Shown: piece after piece, positions 47,701-59,755 of the stretch | Position numbering within the stretch: position 1 is the stretch's first letter | Layout of the letters: each line of letters opens with the position of its first letter | NCBI GenBank assembly: GCA_003993805.1 | Contig: RSEF01000002.1 | Location: 93,431,218-93,495,217 of the forward strand | DNA from: Himantopus leucocephalus | Taxonomy: Eukaryota > Chordata > Aves > Charadriiformes > Recurvirostridae | DNA: 64,000 bases | Direction: 5' to 3' | Made by a program: the position numbers and the translations under genes | Notes under the pieces: generated by a model | What the model was told of the DNA's origin: nothing | What the model saw: only the letters and a program-made list of their open reading frames with translations | The model's database searches: none

Positions 47701-50149
47701 AAATACAGTATTTAATCCCATTCATAAACTGATTGAAGTCTCTCTGAAGGTTGTTGTTCTTTGTTCATAGCACTCCCACTGAAAAACTATTCCAGAGTCT
47801 AATAGCCTTTATAAATTATTTTCAGAGCTAGCTTATACCTATTGCTCTTGTGCCAACATCACCTTCCAGACTACTTCACAGTTTACTCTCCCTGCTGCTT
47901 GTTTCCTGGTGAATTTACGGACAGCATACCCATTTCTTAACTTCCTTTTAGCCAGTGCTAACTTAAAATTAAGTCTCGCCTGTAAGTCAGAGGCTCCACT
48001 CTTCTGACTAGCCTTGTATCTCTTCTCTACTTTGTTCAGAATCTTATCTTTCCCAAGTGCAGTAACAAAACGAATATACACCACATTACAAGGATCACAG
48101 ATGTCTCCTATGTCACCAGTGGAAATACACGTCTGGGTATAACCTAAAATTGCCTCCAAGAATCAGAATCATTTAATGACTGTATACATAGCTTCTATTT
48201 AATAAATGCCTAGTGCGTGGCAGAAATTCTTGTTCATGACCTTGTATTGTATCCCCTTTTTATCATTTTAAGTTCTTCTGGGTCATCTTAGCTCTTCTCT
48301 GTTTTAATCTCCTCTGTATTGACAGTAACTTCCAACTTCATTTCAGTTCATTAAATATATATATAATATGCATATACTACATACTTTAAATGGAGATCAG
48401 TCCCAGAATTAATCCTTGAAGATCTTCTTTAGTGCTCAGGGAAAGATTATATCTTGGAAGTATAATATGATTATTCACATAATACAAAGCACTGTCAATA
48501 ATAGTCTGAATGCCTTTGAGGCAGGGGCAGACTGACCCTTTTAACACTATATTTAGTATGTATCAGTTATAGGAAGTTAATACACAACACAGTGCCCAGA
48601 AACCTATCATAAAGGATGTCTACTCTGATTATTGCGGAGACAAGCTCACATGTCAGAAACTGTCTAGCCCTGTTAGGCTCATAGTTCATGCTGACCAGTT
48701 AGGCTTAAGTGAAACAGGACACACAGACAGCTATACAGCTTCCAGATGCCTCCTGCTTCCTAGGCTGGTTGAGCTTGGTTTGCTTTCTCCTGTAAAAGCC
48801 ATGTATATTTCCTCCCCACCCCCATCTTGTTCAAATGAATAAGCCTATAGTACAACCCCACTGAATTTCTTCATCTTTACTAGGTTGCAGAATTCAGCAA
48901 CATGCTTATGCAGAAGCACACAGTGGCAACACAGCTGAAGCTTTATTTAGAGTTTCAACTCCCTGCCTGAGATGCTGAATGCTTTATTCAGTTTGTTTTG
49001 GTAAACAAGTGTACTCTAAATGGACTGAAAAATATATTGACTAAGGTTAAAAGGAAAAAGTAGCATATGTTCCTAACAGTGCCTTTATGTTAGTCAAAGA
49101 TTCTTATTTGTTAGTTGAGAAAATTCCCTTTGTTGTTGAGCTGCTACAGTAGGAAGCAGATGGCTGTTTAAATCCCAGAATTCCCACCAGGAAATGTGAA
49201 CAGATGTCTGTAAGCAGGAATAGAAAAAAAAAATCTTTCTGTAAGTCTGTATGCTGGGAACAGAGCTATTTTTGAAATTTATAAAAATCTGTCTGCTTCC
49301 AGAAGGCAATAAAACGTTTTGTCTTCCCTTGTCTTTTCCCCTTCTTCCCCCACACTTTCAAAGTACACACCTGTAACATGAATAGGGCTTTGATAAAGCA
49401 GACCAACTTTTAGGAGTGTAGGAGTAGTCCCAGTAACACACCTGGCAACTTTGTGTGTCTTGTCTTCCTCAAAATGATAGCTTCTTTTCCAGATTTGTTG
49501 ACATTACAGGCACAAAATCTGTCATTTACCCAAGAGCTGCACTACAAAGCAAGGCTCAGTGCAAAATGGAGTTCACTTCTGAAGGCCTAGCCTTTATAAA
49601 AGAGGCAGAGGTGGAGGTGGACAAGGTTGAATGCTCAGCAGAGGTTTTGCTAACATAGCCTAAATCCTGTGTCTTTTTCTAATATTCATTTTCCTTCCTT
49701 GTTTTTCAGTGTTTTGTATCCAATACACTAGAAAGGAAGGCTGCTTACTCTTAATGACACCATTTCACCTCTAACAGTACATAAAATTTAATGCATGAAC
49801 ATGCAGCAAAAGGTTGACAGCTGCCCATAGGCACTGTTTAGTGTCATGGATGCATAACAAAAGTTCAGAGTTTTGAGAGCTGAAAAAAAAACCAAAAAGA
49901 AAAAACAGACTTTCTAATATGACATCCCTTGGAGATTACAGAATATAAAACCAGCTTAAATCAATTCTTGTGCCCTTAAGGATTCCTGTCTGATTTTCTC
50001 CTACAGTTGACTTTCAGCCCTTGAAACAAAAGCAAGCATGTCTGAGCTTTCTCATGAAGTTGCTGAGAAATAAAGTAGCTTTATTACAGTTAAAGAAACA
50101 CAGGGAAAACAGTCCTATATTCACATATAGAACAATGTCTTTCCAGCCA
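44782..50149. other. Unassigned stretch with one triple assembly join
   Basis: No confident gene. 44782-44972 is open on the plus strand for about 60 codons from the LTR edge, serine/lysine-rich (contains SSVELVHQKPVKESQTSVAS), and is discussed as a finding. 47839-48159 holds a 106-codon minus-strand frame with no recognisable family, possibly decayed LINE sequence. 49495-49657 is an open plus-strand run after a good acceptor (tagcttcttttccag) and could be an exon continuing 41945-42081. Confidence 0.4.
46800..47081 (+). repeat. Triplicated block with two single Ns (assembly overlap)
   Basis: 46800-46914 is repeated at 46916-47025, and its last part (the T/G-rich run and 'gctggcccttataagcac') appears a third time from 47027. 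Ns lie at 46915 and 47026. The T/G homopolymer-rich sequence (ttttttgttttggtttgg) probably defeated the assembler. Confidence 0.85.
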
Positions 50150-50709
50150 TCTGAATGTGCTCTTAGGGTTACTATCAACTCAATGCTCAGTAGTGGTCAG
50201 AAAAGTAAACCGAATACTAGGTATTATTGGGAAAGGATTAAATAGCAAAAATGTGCATAATCATGACTGAACACCATATACAATACTGACCTGCATTTTC
50301 CCTCCAGAGAGGGTTCAGAGAAGGACAATGATAATGATTTAAAACATGCAATGGCTTCCAAAAGGAAAAACAGAACAAGTTAGGACTTTTCAGCTGGGAA
50401 AAGGGACAACTGTGGAAGGGCATGACAGAGGTCTATAAAATCTGTGTATAGTGATAGGAATAAATAGACAGAAATCAGTTGCTCCCTGCTTCTCCCAATG
50501 TAAGGGCTGCAGGCCTTCAATAAAGCTACCAGTTGCCTAGTTCAGAATAAGCAGAAGGGCCTGATTCCTCACACAGCATGTAATTAAGCTATAGAATTTA
50601 CCATGGTATGTAGTGGATGTTAAAATTTTACACCAAATGTAAAAAAAATGACTGGGCAAGTTCATCAATAAATCCATTGAGATATTATAAATGCATAGAA
50701 CCCCTAAGC
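50150..50709 (+). mobile_element. Ancient CR1/L3-like element, 5' part (plus strand)
   Basis: This is a decayed copy of the same old family as 12540-12870. It shows 'gaatactaggtattattgggaaagg' (50213-50237), which is the antique form of the ORF2 segment encoding NRxLGIIxKG. It also has 'gggttcagagaagg' (50310), the VQRRA region, and near 50595-50700 the WNxLP/FKxxLD ending (atgactgggcaagttcatc). The reading frames are fully broken. It stops at 50709-50718 where a younger CR1 has inserted and resumes at 51621. Confidence 0.6.
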
Positions 50710-50818
50710 TAAAATGTTAGACTAAAATAGAATAGACTAGAATAGACTATTTCAGTTGGAAAGGACCTACAACAATCATCTAGTCCAACCACTTGACCAA
50801 TTCAGGACTGACCAAAAA

Positions 50819-51289
50819 TTAAAGGATGTAATTAAGGGCATCGTCCAAATGCCTCTTAAACACTGACAGGCTTGGGGCATTGACCACCTCTCTAGGAAGA
50901 CTGTTCCAGTGTTTCACTGCCCTCTTGGTAAAGAAATGCTTCCTAGTGCCCAGCCTAAACATCCCCTGGCACAGCCTTGAACCATTCCCACACGTCCTAT
51001 CACTGGATCCCAGGGAGAATAGCTCAGCACCTCCCTCTCCATGTCGCCACCTCAGGAAGCTGTAGAGAGTGATGAGGTCACCCCTCAGCCTCCTTTTCTC
51101 CAAAATAGGCAACCCCAAAGTCTTTAGCCACTCCTCATAGGACATTCCTTCCAGCCCTTTCACCAGCTTTGTTGCCCTCCTCTGGACACATTCAAGTCCC
51201 TTCACATCCTTCTTAAATTGTGGGGCCCAGAATTCCTCACAGTACTCAAGGTGAGGCTGCACCAATGCTGAATACAATGGGATAATCAC
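50819..51289 (-). pseudogene. CR1 ORF2 C-terminal fragment, open for 156 codons
   Basis: This minus-strand frame encodes the last part of CR1 ORF2 after the reverse transcriptase, including [46 protein letters not shown] and [13 protein letters not shown], and ends at its natural stop. It has no internal stop, which shows the insertion is younger than the other CR1 copies here. The fragment lacks endonuclease and reverse transcriptase and starts at the twin-priming junction, so it cannot function. This region of ORF2 is not catalytic. Confidence 0.85.
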
Positions 51290-51290
51290 C

Positions 51291-51611
51291 TCTTGACTGG
51301 CTTGCAGAGGGATCTAGATAGCTTGGAGCATTGGGCTATGATTAATGGGATGAAATTTAGCAAGTCGAAATGCCATATTCTGCACGGAGGACAGAGCAAC
51401 GCCAGGCACAAATATAAACTGGGAGAGGAGTGGCTGGAGAGCAGCCCTGCAGAAAGGGATGTGGGGGTGCTGGTTGACAGCAGATTCAATGTGAGCCAGC
51501 AGCGTGCCCTGGCAGCCAAGAGGCCAAACCGCATCCTGGGGTGCATCAAACCAAGCATAATCAGCCGGTCAAAAGGGGGGATTGTCCTGCTGTATTCAGT
51601 GTTGGTGCCTG
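51291..51611 (+). pseudogene. Inverted CR1 ORF2 segment
   Basis: This plus-strand frame encodes the ORF2 stretch after the RT core: [44 protein letters not shown] and RILGCIKPSI. It is the inverted 5' part of the CR1 insertion at 50719-51611. The frame is open throughout and runs past the element's end into the flank by chance. Confidence 0.85.
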
Positions 51612-51620
51612 TAAAATGTT

Positions 51621-51760
51621 TGAAGTTTGAGAATACATCTGCGCTTGTTCTGCTCTTGTTCTCTGACATTTTAGCACTGTCAGAGACAGGATGCTGGACC
51701 AAACAGAGTTTTGGTCTAGCTCAGTGTGGTTTTCTGCTATTCTGTGCAGACGCGTCCCCA
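51621..51760 (+). mobile_element. Ancient CR1/L3-like element, 3' tail (plus strand)
   Basis: This resumes the old element broken at 50709. The string 'cactgtcagagacaggatgctgg' region (51673-51695) followed by 'ttttggtcta' is the conserved 3' UTR pattern of old amniote CR1 elements. Order and orientation agree with the 5' part, so the younger CR1 split it. Confidence 0.55.
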
Positions 51761-51958
51761 CAGCCTAGGCAGATACCTACTGCCACCACATCTGGACTGT
51801 AGAAAAAATTAAGTATCCTCTGTTCTTCCATGTGGTGAGGAACTACAGACATCTCCCTCATGCTGTAGAGAGGAAAAGAGAGACTCAGAGTAATCGTAAA
51901 TATAAAAAGTGTGTGTAAATAATTTCATTTTTGCTAGGGACATTCTGAAGTTTATTAG

Positions 51959-52058
51959 NNNNNNNNNNNNNNNNNNNNNNNNNNNNNNNNNNNNNNNNNN
52001 NNNNNNNNNNNNNNNNNNNNNNNNNNNNNNNNNNNNNNNNNNNNNNNNNNNNNNNNNN
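51959..52058. other. Assembly gap of exactly 100 N
   Basis: The 100 Ns form a scaffold gap of nominal size. The true distance is unknown, and the frames called through it are meaningless. Confidence 0.99.
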
Positions 52059-53008
52059 CAGATCAAGGTTTCTTTGTGTATGCTTAAATGCAGATCATGA
52101 ATTCATAAATCCATGCCAGTTGTAATCAGAAATCCATGATTCAGCTTAGAGCTATGAATTTCAGTGGGGTATGCTTTTTAAAACAAGTTTTATCATATAC
52201 AGCCACAGTTCCAGAGTAAGTCTATTCCTGAACAAACAGGAGGACACAGTCCTGTCCTGTTAATTCTGATAAACTTATAATCAATTTTCTGTGCAATTTA
52301 TCTAGTTTACTATTTTTTTTCAACTGTAGGCACTTCCTAGGTTTTGACTTTGATTAAGCAGCACCTAATTCTGCAGAAATTATGTTCCTTACTTCTTGCT
52401 AGGGAAAGGAAACATTAAAGTTATCCGTAAGATGAAGGGTTTTTTCTGCACCTTTCCATCTCACTTTCCTCTGAGAACCTTTCAGTATTTATAGACAGTT
52501 ATTGGCAGCAGTGTTGACTTAATATAGACCCATCATTTCTTTTACTCCACAATCAAGAGATGCCAGGATAATATTTAACAGAATATGCTTGTTTAAAGTG
52601 GATTTAGCCTTTAATGCTTCTTCATACAATTTCTTTGCAAAGCAAACTAACCACATGGAAAAGTGGGAATGAGAGGGAAACACCCCAGCTTCCTAATAAT
52701 TGAACTGTTTCAAATAACCAACAGCATTGTTTACTAAACTGATGTTACTCTCCTAAAGAGTTTCTGACAGCTATCATATGTCTTTGTCACAGGGCCTAAG
52801 TGACACTCACAGGAATACAAGTAGTTCTTTATCACTAATTAGCCATGCCATTGGCTTGTGAGATACTCCAGCAAGAGCTATTGTTTTGAGAATGTGGGTT
52901 AATATACAGAACCCAAATCTTCAGGGTTCATTTCAAGTCAAACATTTATATGGGGAAGAGGTGTCATAGTAGGAATATATATCAGGTTATGGAACTCATT
53001 AAATGAGA

Positions 53009-53113
53009 AAGAAATGGGCAGTAATTTCAGCATATCTATCACTCTTGCTGAGTAAATGATNAAGAAATGGGCACTAATTTCAGCATATCTATCACTCTTG
53101 CTGAGTAAATGAT
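53009..53113 (+). repeat. Near-identical duplicate pair joined by one N (assembly overlap)
   Basis: 53009-53060 and 53062-53113 (52 bases each) differ by one base (gcagta/gcacta) around an N at 53061. Confidence 0.85.
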
Positions 53114-54180
53114 CTAAGGATCCATGACAAAGCATTTAGTTTTAATGCTTCTGTAAAACTGAAATCAATAAAACCACAGCTATGCTGGTCCGTACTCAGT
53201 TCCCTGTTTCCAGACCACGGGCAGAACAGCTCTTTAGAACCTCAGAATTAAGATGGTTGTGTTTTCCAGAAATGAAACAATTCGTCTGGTGGCCTTCCAT
53301 TCTGGAATGAGCACTGGGTGAGAAAATAGAAAAAATTAAGCTGTTTACATTGATGAAATTAAGTTCTAAAAAAAAAATAAATTGACGCCATCAGGCTTGA
53401 AGGAACTATCCTGTTTATACAACAATGTCGCATTGTTCAACTTTATGCAAAGTGCAAGACGTCTGGGAATTCACCTTCAGCTGAACCCAAAATAAAATGT
53501 TCAATTAGTCTTAGCCAGATTTTCACGGGATTAGAATAAGATAGAGAATTTCCATCAGATCAGTGGCCTGACTGTCATTAGAGAAAGCATCCAAGCTAGT
53601 TGAAGGCTGCTGATTCCAGAATTAAAAATCAGAAGGCGAGCCTCAAATCTGAAAGCACCAGTCCTTCAAATTTCTATTCCTTCCTCCTACTCCAACAAGC
53701 AAGTAAATGCAATTCACTTCTCTCCACCCACACCACCCCCCAACAAAAAAAAATAATCTATTCTCCCTAGCCTTTATTTTTTACTTGAATAGGAGGGTTT
53801 TCTTCCAGAAAAACTGCCACCAGAGTGTACCTGGCTTTACAGCAGTCATACAAGTCAGCAGAGCCACTGCTTCACAAACATGATGCTGCACATCAACAGG
53901 TGCCAAATACTATTTTGCCCTACGTGGAAAAAGTACACGTACACCATGTGCACTTGTAGGAAGCAAAGACAGTACTGGGACCTTCTTTTCTTTTCTTTCT
54001 GTAGATGCAGGAATGAGGCAAAGAACAAGTTTTTAAGACAGGGAAAATAATAAAAGATGGCTAGGGTGGGGGGCCTGGCTACTTAAAGTAGGGTCATGAG
54101 AGGAATTTCCTTACCTTCAAAGTGCTCTTCTCTCCCCTCCCCTTTCTGAAAAGAGCTCCGCAGAAAGTAAAACAATAATC

Positions 54181-54455
54181 CTTCCTTTAGGATCTGCCTA
54201 TGTTACTTCAGAATGAAACGTTTGTTGTAACAGATGCTTTATTTAAGATGTACAAACAGATGAGCTGCAAAATCTGTATGAAACGTTTCTTTACTCTTAG
54301 CTTATGACCCAGNAGTCAACTGCTTCCTTTAGAATCTGGCTATGTTACTTTCAGAATGAAACGTTTGTTGTAACAGATGCTTTATTTAAGGTGTACAAAC
54401 AGACGAGCTGGAAAATCTGTATGAAACGTTTCTTTACTCTTAGCTTATGACCCAG
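54181..54455 (+). repeat. Near-identical duplicate pair joined by one N (assembly overlap)
   Basis: 54181-54312 is repeated at 54323-54455 with several substitutions and one indel. An N at 54313 is followed by nine non-matching bases. Confidence 0.8.
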
Positions 54456-55008
54456 CTGCATTCATCTCCAGACATTTTATTCTGGTAGGGGCAGTAATTT
54501 CTTTCTCCATCAAACTGATTCTCTAGCACACCACGAGGACTACCTCATTCTAACTTCTTCCTCCCAGGCAGCCCCTCTGGGCCTCACATTCAGTGCTTTC
54601 CACAGTAGCAAAGCGGCAAGTCATATTTGAGAAAAAAGTTAAAGAATATGGCAGGGCACAAAAAGTTGCCAAGAAAAAAATACCAACATCTAGATTCAGG
54701 TAGGGGTATTGTTGCATTTTAACCACTCTGAGAGACCTTGTTGTAGGATATTTAGTGCATAGTGACCGGGTTATTTGAAAAGCACAACTGTAAGATGCAG
54801 TATCTAGTCCTTTTTCTCCTTTTGTTCATTATACAGTGCCCATCATGTACAGAACTTTGCATCACTTAAGAAACTGGGCCACTGGCAGTAAGTGTTTAAT
54901 TTCTGCCACTGCTGTAGTTTCCTGATGCCTGTCTCCCTGAACTGCTAGTTGGTTTGCCATCTGCTTCTGTGTGTGAAAATCTGCACCTCGTTGATGATCT
55001 TATACAGG

Positions 55009-55115
55009 TTTGTCAAAACGTCTGTGGGTATCGCCAGAATGCAATATTAAAGAGGCTGTCAAAAGAGCATTAAATATATGTTATAAACGTCATATACAAG
55101 ATACTTCTTTAGCAG
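55009..55115 (+). CDS. Candidate coding exon, unidentified gene (plus strand)
   Basis: After an acceptor (gatgatcttatacag ending at 55007), the plus strand is open for about 35 codons up to a usable donor (GCAG/GTTTTT). In that phase it reads LSKRLWVSPECNIKEAVKRA followed by a basic stretch. The frame in fact stays open to 55219. The composition looks protein-like, with a lysine/arginine-rich helix-like run, but no family is recognised. It would be on the same strand as the candidate at 41945-42081. The acceptor lacks a long pyrimidine tract, which keeps confidence low. Confidence 0.22.
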
Positions 55116-57689
55116 GTTTTTTTTTGTTTAGGTGCCTATTGCATACAACAAGACAGACTTCAACCAACAGAATTCAAGACTTGCCTTTTGCATCTAAGAC
55201 TGGAGTGAACAAGCAATAATGTAAAAAAAATAAATCCTATTTTGCTTTTTCTTTAAATGAAATTACAGGCATGATCCCAGATTCCAGAAGTACAATGTTT
55301 GTATAAACAAAGAGCTGTTTCATAAGAGGCAAATGAAGACTTTTTTTGTGACGATATGATGCCAGAGTGAGTTTTTTACAACATAGCTCTGAAGATCTGG
55401 GCAAACCAGAACTGAAACATAAAGCTGTCTTACAACTGATCAGCAGAGGAGTTCTATGGAGCTATTCCATATGGCTTTAGAGCAGCCATTTGGGTGCTCT
55501 AGAGTTTGCTCACGCTCATTTTGATTTGCATCTGAATTCGAAATTAGAGGTAACAGTTTGACGTAAAAGTAGCTTTCTGCATCCTCCACAAGCGGAGGTC
55601 GGTCATATTCACATCTCTGGGTCAAAGCTGGAGACAGTAATAACAAGTCACCTGCATTGGAAGTAACAGTCTGCCCAGCACTGGAATATAGTTGTATGTT
55701 CTAAGTTTAGACAGTGACTCATTTAAAATACTTTTTGGGCACACTAGAATGCAGAAAGTAATGAAAAGTCTGCAGCCGCAGCAAGCAGTAAAACAAGATG
55801 AATCAGGGCTGTCCTGGATGGCAATGCTGAATTTGATAGTGGTTTTCTCACTACTTCAGATGCATATGTAGAAAAATACTGAGCCACCTAACAATTAAAC
55901 TGGAATTTGGCTGTCAGTCAGATTAAGTGCTCGGTTTATTCTCTTAGATTATGTTCTGCCAGGTAGCTGCCACTTGCTACATGTTTTCTGCTTTAAAGTA
56001 CTTTCCATTTATGCAATGTTTTGCATATTGGATGAAACACATGAATGACAGGAAAAAATAAGGGGTACTAAAAAGCTTATGATAGGTTTTGCTCAAGAAG
56101 AAATAAAATGTAAAATTAAAGAAGATGAGGCAAAGAAGTGGAAAGAGAACATGGAGTGATCTGCCCGTATATTCTGGCTCATGTATTACTTATACTTTTT
56201 TTACGTTGAAATCACTCCAGTCACCACAGCTGCCTAGCCATTAGATACATAATAAATATAACATTTGGTTCTTCTTTAGCTTTACCATTACTTTTTATCC
56301 CAATCCTGCACAGCACTATAGCACATATATCACCACTGCAAACTCCTATGCCTGAAATCAAAGTATATGCTGGCTATACTTTGCTGCTGTAGTATGTTAA
56401 TGTTCTGGTTGCTAAGGTGATGCACTTATCAAGTTAACTCTTGACGAGTAGCTTGCCTAAATAACACAGCGATATGAGTCAGTGCAGAGCACTGTACAAT
56501 GACAGCTAGATAACTCCTCATTTTCAAGTTGAGTCCTTTAAATTTAGCAGAGACATCCCCAGGCTACACTGCGTTTTGCAGCACAGCTTATAGATATGGT
56601 TGATTTTCTACAGTGCCATCAGAATATAACAACTAAAATACTCCTCCCTACACATCAGAAAACAGAATTTGTTTTTTTTCTCCCCCAAAATGTTAGCAAG
56701 AATATAACATTTTGGGCACTACTCTAAAGGGAGAGAGAAACAGACATGTCACTTGTCTCTGTGTTCACTTACTATCTATTCATAGCTGAATGGTGCTAAA
56801 ACCTCAGTAAGGAACCCACAAATTTTGGATAATTGAGTTCAGAATAAAGATTAAGGGATTGATGGGAAAACAGCCTTCTTGCCTTCTCCTGCCCCCATCC
56901 ATCTGTACTTGTATCTCTACTCAGCCAGAAAACATTTCAGTGAACGCCCATCCTTGCAATTTACAAAAAGCATTTAGTGACACTATCATCTTCCTGCTTT
57001 GTACTTCTAGCCACCTACAAGTGACATTGTGTTTCTCTAATAGGCCATTATGTTGTCTGCTTGAAAGCGTTTGTTTGATATAATTCCTTGCAAATGTACT
57101 AGAAAAGGCACATTTTTTCCTAGCTTTCTAAAAATGTATTTCAGATGTTTAATTTTTTTTTCTTTTTTAATGATTCTACTTTCAAATGAAAGCAGCTCTC
57201 TACCTGTAACTTCAGTTCTCTTCTCCCATTTTATTGTTGATCCTTCCCAACACTTAGGGAGGTCACAGTTAAGTCTTTTAGTTTTAACACTCTCCCTGCA
57301 TTGCCACACAAGAATGCCAGATTTTTGGAACAAATCCATCCAGCTCTTACCATCCCCAGGGAAACCTGGTTCATTCCCACTGAATGAAGGTGAGCAAGTG
57401 CTAGGGGTCTGCTTTGGGAGCTGACAGGCTTTCAAGAACAGCTGTTAACAAGAACTGAATGAGGAGGAAGGGTATTCAGAGGCAACCTGGAAGAGAACTG
57501 TTCAGGTCTTCCGTTAATTGCAACAATTACAATTTTTAAAAATTATTTTTCATACTCAATTATTAGTTGTTATTAAAAATCAAAAGTTAAATCAAAACTC
57601 ATCTGCGTTCTGGGCATAACAGTTGCACATTGATGTTGAAAGCCCTTAATTTTATAACCTTATTTCATTGGCATTCTTCTTGGAGATAG

Positions 57690-57774
57690 CACTGAAGATC
57701 AGCCGGAGGAGCCAGTTGATGCAGACTGGGAACTGCAAACTACTTCAAGCATGTGACAGAGAGCAATCATCAAG
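57690..57774 (+). CDS. Candidate coding exon, unidentified gene (plus strand)
   Basis: The acceptor (cattcttcttggagatag) and donor (ATCAAG/GTGAAC) bound 85 bases. Two frames are open for most of the length. One reads TEDQPEEPVDADWELQTTSS and stops shortly before the donor. The other reads LKISRRSQLMQTGNCKLLQA through to the donor. Because both are plausible I cannot choose. The acidic frame would make it a last coding exon and the basic one an internal exon. Confidence 0.18.
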
Positions 57775-58744
57775 GTGAACATTTATAGATGCAGATGAGC
57801 TCTAATACTGAAAGTTGTGAACAGCCCAGGTTCTGATTTATCTGCATACATGAAGGTCACTCTGTGCCAGCACTAGGTGACATTGACTGTAGATCAGTGT
57901 ATATGAGTGAGTAAAGGGTTGAGGGGAAGATGGGATTGTTTACTCTTCGCCCCCTCCATTTTAACATTCAACCTACAAGTCATTTCTGAAGGCGGAGTTA
58001 TCCAAAGCCTTATTGCGCGTGCAGTGAGGAGTCTGTTGAACAAGTAACTACTATCTACTCTTCCCTTCTGGTCTAAGACCCTTCTAAATAGCACACAGGC
58101 AACATCCATCTGCATGATTTATTTGCCATAGCCTTGTAACTTATGTACAAGTTACCCAATCAAGCAGCTCCTGGAAGATATGAACATCCCTCCAGCTAGC
58201 ATGCTCCTGGTCTGCTGAAGGAAAAGAGGGAAGCAGAAATGACAGGCAGAAGAGCCTGACCCATAGAGGAGCTCCATGCTATGCAAACACTCATGAGAAG
58301 TAGAATACAGGTAAAAGCATTTGGTCCTTATGTAAGATCAGGCTGTTCTTGATAGACTTGGACTCTATGGACAAATCAGCACCTGTACGCCCAAGATGCA
58401 TATTAACTGATCTTTCCTTGGAAGTTTTCTATTCCCTGGAATATTTCTCTCTAGCAGAGAGAAGAAAGGAAAAGCAATCTAGGTAGTAGGCTTGAGGAGT
58501 TCAACAGGCAACAGTGGGCCTAAGTAGGAATACTTACTGCAGCTCTGTGTTTCCTTTTGATAACAGGGGAGCATCGTCATAATGTAACACCAAGGAAACT
58601 TGCTGGAATTTATTCAACTGAAAAGAAATTGTGACAAAGCCAGCGGCACAAAATTTTGATAAATTAACTCAAATAAGAATAAAAGAACATAAATAATATC
58701 CTATGTGTCAGACTAGTCACTAAATTCTGTCTCCTGTCAAACTG

Positions 58745-59755
58745 CTGATACTCCCAAGGGCAAGGCTGCCATTCAGAGGGACCTGGACAGGCTGGAGGAA
58801 TGAACCAACACTAGCCTGATCAAATTCAACAAGGACAGATGCAGTGTCCTGGCCCAGGGAAGCAAGAGCCCCTTGCAACACCGCAGGCTGGGGATAAACT
58901 GGCTGGACAGCAGTCCTTCTGGGAAGACCTTGGAGGTGTTGATGGGTGGCAAGTTGAACATGAACCAGCAACGTGCCCTGGCAGCAAAGATGGCTAACAA
59001 AGTATCCGGGGCTGTATTAACAGGATCCCAGCCCCTAGACTGAGGAAAATGGTTATCTCCTCCTAGTCAGCACTCATTAGACTGCATCCACTATGTCTAA
59101 TTTGCAGTCCCACAATTGTATAGATGAAATGCAGTAAGTTCAGGAGAGGCCACCACATTGGTGGAAGCTAGAGCATGAGGACTTTCAGGAGTGAGGCTTG
59201 TTCAGCTTGGAGAAGAGACTGCTCTGGGACACCTCACAGCATCCCCCAGCACCTACAAGGAGGGCATTGAGAAGACAGAGCCAGGCTTTTTGGTGGCATG
59301 CTGTAGAAGGAGGAGAGGCAAAGTGCATCAGTTGAGGGCCCAGCTGGCTAAGGAATTACTTTCTTACTGCAAAGACAGACNGCCCAGTAAGGAAATGCTA
59401 AGGGAGTGAGGCTTGTTCAGCTCAGCATCCCCCAGCACCTACAAGGAGGGCATTGAGAAGATGGAGCCAGGCTTTTTGGTGGCATGCTGTAGAAGGAGAA
59501 GAGGCAAAGTGCATCAGTTGAAGGCCCAGCTGGCTAAGGAATTACTTTCTTACTGCAAAGACAGACAAGAGGTGGAACACTGAGACTGAGTGCAGTCTCA
59601 CTGAGATTGTGCAGGCTCTATCTTCGGAGGTTTTCAAGACCCAATTTGATAAAGCCTTGATCAACCTAGTCTGACCTCAGAACTGACCCTGCTGGGGAGT
59701 AAGAGGTTGAATTAGAGCCTTCCAGAGGTCCTTCCAACTCAAATGGTCCTGACAT
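58745..59755 (+). mobile_element. CR1 LINE 3' part (plus strand), containing an N-joined duplicate
   Basis: It begins in the ORF2 region after the RT core ('gagggacctggacaggctgg', then 'caacgtgccctggcagcaaag') and ends with a CR1 3' UTR (ccagaggtccttccaactcaa). All frames are broken by stops. Between 59190 and 59568 the sequence is duplicated: 59404-59568 repeats 59191-59380 minus an internal stretch of about 35 bases (ttggagaagagactgctctg region), with an N at 59381. The true element is therefore roughly 200 bases shorter than it appears. The exact tail ATTCTATGATTCT is not preserved. Confidence 0.85.

Larger units (their letters stand above)
50719..51611 (-). mobile_element. CR1 insertion with 5' inversion (twin priming)
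   Basis: 50719-51290 is the 3' end of a CR1 on the minus strand. Its tail, read on the plus strand, starts aatagaatagactagaatag and continues 'ggaaaggacctacaac'. 51291-51611 is CR1 sequence on the plus strand. The plus-strand part encodes the ORF2 segment directly preceding the segment encoded on the minus strand: it ends in IVLLYSVLVP while the minus part begins [16 protein letters not shown]. The two pieces therefore belong together, one inverted. The whole unit is flanked by a perfect 9-bp duplication taaaatgtt (50710-50718 and 51612-51620). This matches twin priming, where a second primer starts cDNA synthesis inside the RNA. The two halves overlap by about 37 bases of element sequence. 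Confidence 0.85.
52059..58744. other. Unassigned stretch, intron- or intergenic-like
   Basis: No repeat family is recognised. N-joined duplicates lie at 53009-53113 and 54181-54455. Plus-strand exon candidates at 55009-55115 and 57690-57774 are listed separately. 57894-58115 has a 74-codon minus-strand frame without recognisable content. Confidence 0.4.

Noticed and set aside
47839..48159. A 106-codon minus-strand frame as a gene
   Set aside because: There is no recognisable domain, no clear splice or promoter context, and the sequence has the look of decayed LINE material. It is left unassigned.
51809..52100. Frames spanning the N gap
   Set aside because: They exist only because Ns are read as unknown codons.
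57894..58115. A 74-codon minus-strand frame
   Set aside because: There is no family, no splice support, and the opposite strand is also partly open.
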